From contig NC_092674.1 in the NCBI RefSeq assembly GCF_964355755.1, positions 18,118,501 to 18,182,500 of the forward strand: DNA of 64,000 nt. The letters run 5' to 3'. Positions 1-12,200 of the stretch are shown piece by piece. Numbering within the stretch: the stretch's first letter is position 1; each line of letters starts with the position of its first letter. The notes below the pieces were generated by a model, which saw only the letters and a program-made list of their open reading frames with translations, searched no databases and was not told the origin of the DNA. Source of the stretch: Antedon mediterranea. Lineage: Eukaryota; Echinodermata; Crinoidea; Comatulida; Antedonidae. A program made the position numbers and the translations under genes.

Positions 1-3000
1 GTGAAGTACTTTTGATTAACAACAAACAAAATCTTCAAAATATATTTAGGAACCATGGCGGTACGGTAACTTTTATATTTTCTAGGCTCCCAACAAAGTA
101 TGATCGCGACGAACCACGCACTTCATAGCGTGACAAGAAAGCGCTAGGCCCCCTAAACATTCCATCGCGTGGTGAATTTCCGCATCTGCCATTGTCGCTA
201 TGGCGTGACGCAGTTCAAGTCGGACTTGCCCGAAGAAAATAATGTAATTTGTATACAGTTGTAAATAAAGATGATTTTCATTATTATAACATATACCAAT
301 GTATATTTAATTAAGCTAATATAAAAATAGATATTTCATTCTTCAATATCTGGCCAATATAACAACTCAATGACTGTTACGTTTTTCATAAACATCGTTT
401 AAAAACCATTTAGTCGACAATTTAGCCTGCCCCCTCCAGGACTAAAAAAATCGATCAAAATCCGTCTCGATTTAGTCGAGGTTGGCCTGAATTAGTCGGC
501 GATTTAGTTGAAGTTCGGTTTATGAATTAAAATGACGTCATTTTTTTAGTTTTAGCTCGAACTACGACTAAAGTCCGGTTTAAGAATACGGGCGTAAGTA
601 TAAGCAACTTCAATTTCATATCATCAATTTTGTATTCTACAATAATAAAATAATCATTACATCCTTGCTTTTAGTTTTATTGGTTATCCGCACTTATCCG
701 GATAAGCCCTTGTTATTGTTGGGATCTTTTTTTTCCCTTTTTTTTCTCTAGGAAATCAACATGTGTACTCTCGCGCAAATAAAGTGAACAGCGATGGCCA
801 GGACAAGTTCAATAACTGGCAGTGAATAAAAGGTAACTGATATGCCGATCAAATAACATGCCGCAACGAAAAAAAATTGTGAGAGAATTCTGGAGCGCAT
901 GTGAAAAAGACTTACGTCCGACAATCGTAATACTAGGCCTAAAATTAAATTTTAGCTAATATGCTTAGCCCTAACCTAGAGGTCAATGTAGAAAATAATT
1001 TGATCAATTTTGATATAATAATAATTGGTGTAATTTTAATAATGATACACTATTCCTCTTTTAGAAGGCTAGGTATATTACGAACGATTTTTATTTATTG
1101 TTGTCCGTGTACGTACTAATAAACCTGGCGCTAGTTTCCTTCGCTTGTATTTTGACTCCAAATCTGATAACTAAACTTTATCGTGTGAATACCACACCTT
1201 AGAAGTATGCCTCATGAGTACTTTAATGAAAGAATAAAAGTAAAAAATAAATCCTTAAATTATTGATTTTACAGGCTTGTTTCTCGCACAGAGCAACGAT
1301 AATAGAAGCCCAAAAACAGTGGAATGCGTCAATTTCTCGATCATGCATTTATTGTTGAAAAACACGTTTAATTTCAATATATTTGTTAATTTGTCAATAA
1401 AAATGCTGTAATATGTTACTGCTGATACTGTTCTGTTTTCTAAGAATAATAATCGATCCTAAATCAACATCACTACTTAGCCTAGACCTAGGACATCCTA
1501 CTAAGGATATTATGATGAATTGTTCTATGTTATTCTTTAAAAGGTTAACGAAACCGTAACATTTTTCCTTACTGACAGTGACAAAATCTATTGAAATTGT
1601 ACATGATTTTCACCAAATAATGCGCTAAATATATGGATTCCACAGAGTTTTTAGCTCTTTTGGCATTCCATAGAAACCTAAATATTGATCATTAAGTGAG
1701 CTAAATTCGCAAGAAAAACGTCTGTAAAATCACCAATTTAACGGATTTATTGTTACTTTTATGTGATTTTTCTTTATTAAAGTTGGCCTACTAATTCTAA
1801 GGTGTGGTAATTCAGGATAAAGTTGGCAGGTGCAAAAGGGAACTAGCGGGCACAGGCTACTTCAATTTTGGTGATTTCCTGTCTCGCAATTTTGGGAAAT
1901 GATAAAATGATTCCTCGCATTTTTTTATGCTTGTAGAACAATGCCTCGCATAAATTTATGACTTGCCTCGCTTGCCTTCCCTGCCTCGCACTTTGTTACT
2001 ACCTGCTAGAGCATAGGTAAGGCAAGCCTCTAGCTAAGGCCTAGTAAGAAAGCAAAAACACTCACTTTTTCCGAATGCAAATAACTAGAATTTATTATCA
2101 TCTAGACTAGGAGGGCAGGCTAATAATAATTCTTGAACTATAATAAATAAAGACCTGCTGGCAACAATCAATAGAAAATACACTTTAGTCTTATTTCCAC
2201 AGGCATTTATTTGATATGATAAGAGCCGTAGAAGGCAGTAACAACTCCACTCCCAAAGATTTGTAATAAGACTTTTTTTATGTAGAGCAACTTGTGTATC
2301 TTGTGTATGTTTGTCTTGTGAACAGGATTGCCACTTTTAAGAAGGATAGTGAATGAATTTGCTTATGGTTATCTTTGGCAATTTGCCTAAATATATAAAA
2401 ACAAAACATAGCAGGAGCCTCTTCAAGACATGAGGCATTTGTGCTACCTGTTTTACGAAAAATACATGGACTACCATTTACACTAGTTTTCAGATACTGT
2501 ATTTCGAGCCGACCACAGTTACATTGTTGATCCGGTCACATTTTTTAATCGCGTGATTTGTATCCAACAAAATTGAACTGTGCTTTAAAAAGACAACAGA
2601 AAAAAAATAATAGTTAAAGCCTTGTGAACGGTATACATTCTTTATAACAAAGGATTGACTCCATACTCTGCATAGGAATAGTTGGACAAAGATGACTTTC
2701 TAAAATCTGTGAAAGGAATTCAAGTTTCACTGAAAAATGTCAATTGATTAAGTAGTTATAAATAATCATATGTTTTCACAAAATGGCATGAAATGTGATG
2801 TCGACTAAAAAGTCTATGCACTACCAATGTTACGAGAAGAGAGCATGTGCCATTTAAGAGAAATAGGTGATCACAAAAACAGGAATAAAAAAAATATGGT
2901 GAGTCTTCCGAAGTGTTGAGACGAAATATTAATCGTGAGTACACAATTTGGTTTTGACAAATTGATATTATTTCTCTGGATTTCAAACAAACCTGATGAA

Positions 3001-3151
3001 TCTATTCTCTGATGTTAATCATTATTGTTTCTATATTATGTATGGTTTATGGTTGGAAATTCCATTAATACACACACAAAACCATCTCTTGAATTGAAAA
3101 ATTACATTTATTGGAATAAGTGAAGCTGATATTTGTAATGATTTGACTGAC
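1..3151. other. Flank downstream of the last TPP2 exon seen; no gene recognised
   Basis: I found no convincing coding exon in this AT-rich stretch. The final TPP2 residues expected after the exon at 3152-3274 (the family ends with a short Trp/Pro/Tyr-rich tail) could not be located, so either that exon lies left of the window or I missed it. At 684-705 there is a hairpin of the TTATCCGC...CGGATAA type preceded by ATTGG, like the ends of the Helitron-like family described elsewhere in this window. Positions 1880-2000 carry several irregular copies of a CCTCGCA motif. Nothing else is interpretable by eye. Confidence 0.5.
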
Positions 3152-3274
3152 CTCTATAAACCTCTTATCTTGATCTTTGGTGCCTCTGCTTTCATCATGG
3201 GATTTAGCAAGTAGCTTAAGCTGTCTTCCATAATAATTATGTACTATTGCATGCTTAAGTGTGAAGCCTATAAC
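3152..3274 (-). CDS. TPP2: TPP2 exon K (last exon seen)
   Basis: 123 bp, 41 codons. It starts [20 protein letters not shown], matching the family's near-terminal block, and runs to RFIE before GTCAGT. The donor is inferred from phase and from the family length; a few codons either way are possible. The protein should continue for about 35 residues in an exon not found here. Confidence 0.85.
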
Positions 3275-6200
3275 CTACAAATAAATTAATTACAGAAGAA
3301 ATACTATATAAATAGATTGTATAAAACTTATGCTAATGATATTCATAAAAAGCAGCATAAACATCTGACACACCTAACTGCTTGGAAGGTAAATTTTAAA
3401 GAGTAAAAATACACTAAGGTACCTGTTCTTATCTTCTGTAAACATTGAATTATGTCTATGGCAGAATATAGTTAACAGTTAACTTCTGTGTTTAAAATTA
3501 ATTGTCAAACTCAAAAGTTAGGACTGAAAATGTTAGAAATCACAATAATCCATATCAACTTTTTATTGTCATTACCGCCACCTAGTTATGTTTTCGTCCT
3601 TGTGTTTGTCTGTTACCTCCACCTAGGAGGTTATGTTTTCACCCCTGCAGACCATCCAAACCTCCTCCCAAATGAAAAATCGGGAGGCTTTATTAAACTA
3701 TAGAGGGTGCTATAATAGTAAATGAAACGCTATGAAAAAACCTAAAAATATTGGCATCTATAATGCAGACATTCAAAAGCGGGACATATTGATTTTTTTT
3801 ATAGTAAATAAGGCGGGGGAGGGGGGGGGGGGGGGTTGGGGTGTGATGCATTCATTCTGTAGAAATGCTTCTGGACAAAGCCTGAATAATAATAACCTCC
3901 TAAAATGTCACCATCACATACCCTGCCTGATTATTATTCTTCCGTTGTCACATGGAAGACCCGATGCTTCTATACTAGTTGGTAGAGGGCAGGCCACCAC
4001 CCGAGAGAGGAGGAAAAATTAGCAAAACCAAGGAATAATTAATTATGTTGTTGATGGCACTATTTAAAGATTAATTAATTATTTTGTCATCTCATATTGT
4101 TGCTATGATGTCGGAATTTAGTTTATTTAGAAGAGAAAATTTAATACTGTATTAACTGATGATTAATGTCACACGCATGATTAAAAGCTGGGTTCGCTAA
4201 CCGGATGTGTATATATATATATAAACTTTATTTATTCACGAGACTGATGCAGTACAACTTGTTCAATCAATATTGATTGTTTTTACACAAGTTTGTGATA
4301 TTACAAAAAAAACCAACACCATATAAATACGACAAAAAAGATAGAACAAATTAAAATTGAAAAGAAAAAAAATTACAGCAGAATCCCTTTCATCTGACAC
4401 CTCTAATTAGGGTACACCATACCAGTACTTCCCGTGTAAACGGGAACCCCTATCTAAGTGTATAATTTATGAGGAATTCTACTGTAGTACATAATAAATG
4501 TTTTTGTTTTCATTTGCCTTAAAATAATATTGATAAAACACACATTTTACATAGTATCTAGCCTTTTAAAAGTTGGATGTACACCATCGTAGATACCATA
4601 TCATTATTTTTGCAATGCATTTTTCAGATACGTTTTAAACAACTTAACTTTTTCCTATTCACTAGTTTGTAGTACAATTAAGCATAATCACACAGTACTA
4701 AGACACAAAACTAGAATTTAATTCGTCACTTTGACGAATTATAGGTGATCATTTTATAATTTTATTGACATTAATATTTTTTAAACATGCACGTATGTTA
4801 ACATACAATCAGAAAATGTTGATGTATGCCATCCTATTATACGCTTATACTATAGTGCTGTGCCTATTATATGCCATATACATTATGTACAGTATATACT
4901 GTATATCTATATACAGTGTAGCATTGGTGAAATTACGGACACGTATCATGTTCTAATTTTTCGGCACTGATGACATTATCAAAATAAACTTGTGGATAAC
5001 AATATCGAAAGATAATGAATTGAGCAATAAAATATAACAATTGGAAGAAAATTTGGCACGTAGAAGGGCGGTGCGCGCTCTTTAAAAATTGTATAACTTT
5101 GACGAAAGAGATGAAAAAACTACTTTTTAACTTCAACTGGCCATATGATAACGTCACAACATCCGATAGGCTTAATTTTTATAATAATTCATATCTACAT
5201 TTCACCAGCTCTCATAATAAGTTATAAACATCAAGGTCAACTTTAATTCAGAAGAGCTGTAAGGTATTCAAATATACCTTGTAGGTAAAATTACGTAACC
5301 ACCGTTATTTAAATTTTAAGACGTGATAACATCATCCAAATAAAAATATTGGAAACTCATAAGTAACATAATTGGTTGAGGTAGAATATATTAAAAATTT
5401 AAAGAAAATCAATCACAGATAAGCGAGTTGCGCTCTGTGGAATATGGTGGTCTATGACAAAAGGGGAAAAAACCCTATTTTAAAAATTCATGTGACCAAA
5501 TGATGACGTCATACCATTTTGTACGTCTAATGTGTATATACATTTATATCTACCACTCATTGGCTTCCATAATAAGTTAAAAAAATTGGGGGTCACCTTC
5601 CATTCTGAAGAGTTATATTCATTTTAAAAAGGCCTTATTTTTTACCATTTTTAGCACTTTTGTACAATTAATGTGCGCATTTTGTCATTTTTAGAGTGCT
5701 CGTATAGCACTATTTTAAGTCGAAATGGACTCAAATTTGGTGAATGTACTAAGGAAGATGAGTAAAATGCAATTTGTACAAAAAAAAATGTATTTTTTAC
5801 ACCTTCTATGTACGCACACGCAAAAAAGACCCGCTCCCGAGGCTCCGAAAATTTTTGAAAAAATAGATGCTTACACACTGTTTAATAGGCTAGAGAAACT
5901 GTTTCCATCACACTTAATAACAAATATTACATAATGTAAATTTAAATAAATCCTTCCCAAATACTGTACGGATCTTTTTCGACGAACTAATAATAAACTT
6001 TGATCGAAAAACCTTCAAACAAAATGAACATTTGGTAATGCGGTACTCCGAAAATGCCTCGATAGTGCATGTGTTGTGTACCGTGTTTTGGTGGTCTGTT
6101 AACCTCAGAGATATATACCCTACAGCCGGGTGAATAACTCAATGTAATTTGGTATACAATGATTGCAGTAATCGCCGTGTCTATAACACAATTAAAAAAA

Positions 6201-9200
6201 CGCCAAATACGCCACATACTTTTTTCGGCCGTCCCGTGTACATACAAGACATTTCATGTTTATTTAAAATTATAAATGAACACCATGTTTCTCGTTTATT
6301 TTTATCGTTTATACTGCATACCATAACATTATACAAAAAACCTTCATACGCGAGAAAAAAGTTCCCGATATTACACTCCACTCAAGGGTGTAAATATACC
6401 ATGCTAACGCTTGCACACACGGACCAGGGCGGCGGAAATTAACTGCAATGGAAAATGGTGTATTTTTGGAGAGTGATGACGTCAGCATTCACACGAGGCG
6501 CGAGCTATACTAGTGACGACGGTAGTTTTAGGAGTGCGCGCATGTGTTTTGAAAATAACTCAGTTGTGGGTATTTTCCGAAGATTTTCTTTTTAAACTCT
6601 TAAACTCTTAGCTCTTTCACTGTGTAGACCTAGGCCTATTTACACAACTATTAATGCTAACCCTAGCTTTAGTAGGGCCTAGCTAGGCCTACTCTTCTTA
6701 ATTAATAGATTAATCCATGTCTAGCGACGGTCAATCGCGGGTAGGTTGCATCTTTTTTTTTTTTGAGAATTAAGGGGGGTGGCTAGCCACCCTATTCACC
6801 CCCTAGATCCGCCACTGATACTATAGATATAAAGTAATGTAAAAAAGGTAATTTTTGTATTAAAAAAAACCTAACCTTTTTCTCTTCAGTATCTGCCCAT
6901 TTCTGAACATCATTGAAAATCTCATCAACAGCCTTTAGTTTCTCACTGTTTTTAGTAGAAGAGGTCACCCCATCAGACATTTTTTGATCGTTTAATTCCA
7001 TATCAGCTATGGCACAACCTTTAGTACATAAAGCTGAAATAAGATAACCTTTCTTCTTTTCCATATCCCTTAAAGACAAATATACATGTGGTATATGTGT
7101 ATACAAATAATGAATATTATGAGTTGGATGGTGAGAATATTTCATGAGATGAAAGATTTACTGCTATTTTAGCCTCATTAAATAGAGCAGTCAATCTTTT
7201 AAACCCATGAAATATTCTCTACCTTCAACGAATACAAAAAGAATGTCCGCAGATTTTGAATAGGCCATTTTGTTAATTAAATTAAATAACCATTTAACCT
7301 AGTTATATACCAGCACTTTCACTAAACAAAAACGTTTTCACTTATAAAATGACAAAATAAATTCAACCAAAAACACATTAGATGGCAGTCAATTTTTCAG
7401 GGGAACAATACAGTACCATCCAGAAATGATCTACCCTTGCACGCAAAAATATTCGGGAAAAAATTGTGTGTTAATATTCTGCGAGAGGTCGATTTACGTA
7501 ACTGTTTAGCAGCTACTTCCTGCGAAAAGTTGGAACTCGCGGTATAGCGTGCTCCAGCGATCGCTAACAAAAGGTCATATGGCTAGGTCATTACGTAAAC
7601 CTTGACACACCCTTTCATTCATAGAACAAAAATATTCCAACTCTATTATTTGACGAACAATAATCGCGCTTTGTGAGGCTAGTTTGTAAAACATTTTTTA
7701 CAGAAAGAAAATACATTTATTTAGACTCAAAAAGAATAGTTGGGGAGCCAGAAAGGGTTCACCTGCAAACTATGTTAACAATGTTTTTTTGCTTCCTTAT
7801 ATCAATACAAATCAATTTTTTGCTGTTGGCCGAAAAAAAATTGGGATGCTTGGTCAGTACAGGGGCCAAAAGGTCAATATGGTCAAAGTTAGGACTGTGC
7901 ATATTAAATTTGGTAACTTTGGTATATTGGAATAGTTTTTGTGCCAAACTACTCAGAAGACCCATATTGCTATTCACTCTAATGGGAAACTTTTGCCAAA
8001 AGTGAACAGAAACCCCTTTTCTGACCACTGGTCAAGAAATTGGCCATATGAATATCTCATCAACCACTGGTCAGAAAGTGATAATTGTGGTCTCCAATTA
8101 CTCACAAAGTACTGTATATGTTTATATTTGTTCTAATGTAATAAAAATCATGAAACTGTCAATAAACTCCTAATTTTGACCTTTGACATATATACGGCAC
8201 AAATATTTTTGGTGTGGAGCACACTTTTCATATCTCAGAAATTGTTGGGCGGATATGGTTGTAGTTGGTGTCAAAATACTCAGAAGATGCATATTTCTAT
8301 TCACTTTAATGAGTGACCGTGAAACTTTATTTTTGACCATTGGTCAAGAAATAGCCATATCAATATCTAAGCAACCACTAGTCAGAAAGTTATAATTTTA
8401 TTCTCAAATTACTCGCAAAATACTCGGACTTGAGTCGACCGGAGACAACCTTTCGGGTCTAGCAAATGAACTATTCGATGGCAATATGACCAAATTGGCT
8501 GAAGGGATCAACGTGTTTCTCCAGTCCATAACGTCGGCTTTTGAATCCATTCCACATCCACATCCAGCAGGAGTTGTACCTGACCATCTGTATATCCCTG
8601 TCGAGGCAATGGAATGTAAGCTGAGATCAGTTCAAGTTAACAAGGCAATAGGCCCCCGACAATATTCCAACATGGATTCTTCGAGATGGAGCACACAGTC
8701 TCGCCGGTCCCCTTTGCGCTATTGCCAACTCAATAGTCCAGTCAATCTACCGATAGACCCAAAACAAATTGCAATAGTTTCCGAACCTTTTTTATTTGAT
8801 TCTATATGTTCCTGGAAGAAACATTTCCAAAATCTACCAAAATCGGTTCAGTGGAACATACTTTTTTAAGGGGTCAAGAGGTCATGAGGGTCAAATTATA
8901 TATTTGTATATCTCAGTAACCGCTTGGCCGAACTTGGTAATTTTGGTGTCAAACAATTCAGAAGACCCATATTTATATTCACTCCAATGAAAGTTTTTTT
9001 ATCAAAAATGACCGGAATCCATGTTTTTGACCTTTGACCTATTATTTTGGCATATTCATATCTCGGTAACCACTGGGCGTAAACAAGCGTTTTTGGTGTC
9101 AAAATACCCAGAAGGTCTATGTTTATATTCACTCTAATGAAAACGTTTTGTGTATTATGACCAGACAACATCATTTTGACCTTTGACATATATTCATTAT

Positions 9201-12200
9201 TTTATATTATTTCACTAATTAAATTGTTTGTATCTCGGTGACCAATAGTCGTAACTTCTTAATTTTTGTGTTAATCAATTCAGAAGACCCTTATTTATAT
9301 TCACTCTAATAAAACTTTTTACAAAAAATGACCGGAAACTACTCTTTTGACCTTTGACCTATTATATTGGCATATTCATATCTTTGTAACCAATGGGCGT
9401 AGATGAGCATTTTTTGTGTCAAAATATTCAAAAGGTCTATATGTTTATATTCACTCTAATGAAAAAGTCATCGTTTTGACCGTTAACATATATTCTTTAT
9501 TTCATATCTCACTAAATTTATTTTTTGTATCTCAGTGACCAATAAGCGTAACTTTTGTGTTAAACAATTCAGAAGAACCATATTTATTTACTCTAATGAA
9601 ACTATTTTTACAGAAAATGACCGGAAGCTTTCATCTATTATATTTATATATTTGTATCTTTGTGAACTATGGGTTTAGATGAGCATTTTTTGTGTCAAAC
9701 AACTCAGAAGGATATCCACTCTAATAAAAAATGTCTGTGTATATAGTCAATGCGAAAGTAATTATTTTGACCTTTGATATCTATCCAGAAAACGTTTAGT
9801 AATTGGGGCAATATATTGGTGTTATATTTCTTCATAGATCAGCACCCAAGATAACATTTAACTATTCATTATTCTGTTTATATTTACTCTAAAAACACAC
9901 AAAACAGAAAAATATTCAAATAGGCCTGGTTGAGAATATTTACCAATCGTCTGATTTTACAAACCCATTGTTGAATCTTCAGAATCGGTATATTCATTAT
10001 CATCTAGTGAAATGTTTGCGCATACACCTCGACACTCACTACATGCCATGGAGCTCTGTTTTGCATTTGCATCTTATGATTTGTAGGAGCAATTGTGGTG
10101 CTGGGGGGGTTGTCCGTCAAATATGGTATCATCTTGCCTTGGCTGATCTTCCATCCATATTTATCTGGAGGTACATTTTCTTCATTTCCAAGCCAAACTT
10201 GAACTTGTTGGTACACCCTTAGACTATGATTTTTTGCCGCTGATGCCGTTGGGGGTAAAGAACGTGGATGAACTGCTTTAGTAGCTGCATGTAGTCTTTT
10301 CATGAAATTTACGAAACCTCAATTCATCTAGGTTTTCATTATCGCTGCTACCATACAAAGACAAAATGGCGTTATTACCCGCTGCAATTACCTCCTGTCT
10401 GTTTGCCTTACAAGTCATAAACACTTTGGCTTGTTCAGAAAAGAAACAGTCACTTCTTACTTTAGTTACTGCTTTGATTTTCCCAATACCAAAAAATCGC
10501 GATGTCGTGTCACATCCAAGGAACGCGTGACAAAATAGGATATATTTACAAACATCGCTGCCAAGGTCAAGTCTTGTTGCCGCAATGTTCCAACATCGTT
10601 GCACCTTTTTAGTTTCTTTCCTTTGGTTTGGCTTGAACCATACATTATGTTTGGTGTGACCACCATGGTGGATAAGGAGGACCAGGATATCTGTATCATC
10701 TGCGATGACAACCGTGCCTATTTGTTCTGCACAGGACAGAGCCATCTTCGACACAAGATAGTCAGCGTCAGCTTCTGCGTGGTGAACAGTACAACCTTCT
10801 TTTTCAAGACTATTTCCCAAAATCTTAATGAATCTTTGTTTGTTTTGAACGTTTGACAGAAATTCTTCTTTTTTTGGTTTGTAAGGTCATAGATTGGTCA
10901 AAGTGTACAGCTACACCACCACCACCACTTCTCCTTGTATGTGTACAGTCTTTTGTACTTAGTGAGTTATCGTACCCATCAAAAACAATGGGTTTTCCAT
11001 ATTTGTGAGAAACATATTTAGTGTATACTCTCATAATGTCACCCCTGAAGCCCCTCTTGTCCATGGAATTTTATGAAGTAGTGCTCCTCCATCTAAGACG
11101 TACTGAATTTGATCAGGAGGTTCTGGAGCAACCTCGATTGCTGTTGACCACAAACTATCAGCTAAACTAGCTTTATTTGCAGACCTCATCATATCTGGTG
11201 ATTCAAACAATCTAAATATATCTGATACATTATCGCATCTTGTGCCGGCAGTTACAAGTCGTTGAAATAGAAGTAAAGGATCTACATTGACCACATCATC
11301 TTTTATCTTCAATGCGCTTTTAGAGTTCATTGTAATGGATTGGCTCTTTTTCCGAAATGTGTAGTCGGCGACCTTTTGGTTTGTCATTGATTGCACAATT
11401 TGTTGACCTACATGCTTGGCATTATCACAGTCTACATTGATATGTGCCGTCACTCCAGTTGCAATGTTTGTCAGTGATTTTGTACTGTCTGTATTGAATG
11501 GATTTCGCTGTGTCAGATACCTTGATATGTCTTGTACATCACTGAGGTCCTTCATCTTTCTGGCATATGTTGTTTCTTTATGTTGTTCACTGGTAGTGTA
11601 CAAAACGTTAGTGAACTCTTGCATTGAATGATTGATCTTGGCGCAGACTGGAGTTGAAAGGACCCAGATACAGTAAGTCGTTGAATTTCTGTTAATCCTC
11701 GCCCTCTTGTTAGACCTCCTCTTGTTTTTATGCTACGCATAAAACACTGTTCTATGGCAAGATCAGTTGATATTCCAGCCCAACGTCTGTCAGATCGCCG
11801 CACTTATTATTTGGTCAAATTTAAAATGTTATACTCGAGACCCGAGATTTATTCATGACACGACTAGAAAATGTTAACGGTCAAAATAATGATTTTTGGT
11901 TATATTGTACATTTGCATTTGTTTTCATTAGAGTAAATATAAACAAATATACTGGTATAATAGGTCAAAGGTCAAAAACATAGTTTCTATCCATTTTTAA
12001 AAAAACTTTTTCATTAGGCCTATAGTGAATATAAATAAGAGTCTTCTGAATCTTTTGACACAAAATTGACGAAGTTGTGCTTAGTGGTTACTGAGATATA
12101 AAAAATGTATTTACTGAGAAATCTAAAATAATGAATATGTGTCAAAGGTCAAAATAATGACTTCCGGTCATTTTACACGAATCTTTTCCATTAGAACTAA

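Noticed and set aside
2756-2986. Considered as the terminal TPP2 exon
   Set aside because: No match to the expected Trp/Pro/Tyr-containing C-terminus and no suitable splice phase.
7673-8028. Overlapping 90-110 codon frames on both strands
   Set aside because: They fall in a dispersed non-coding repeat and share no family motif.
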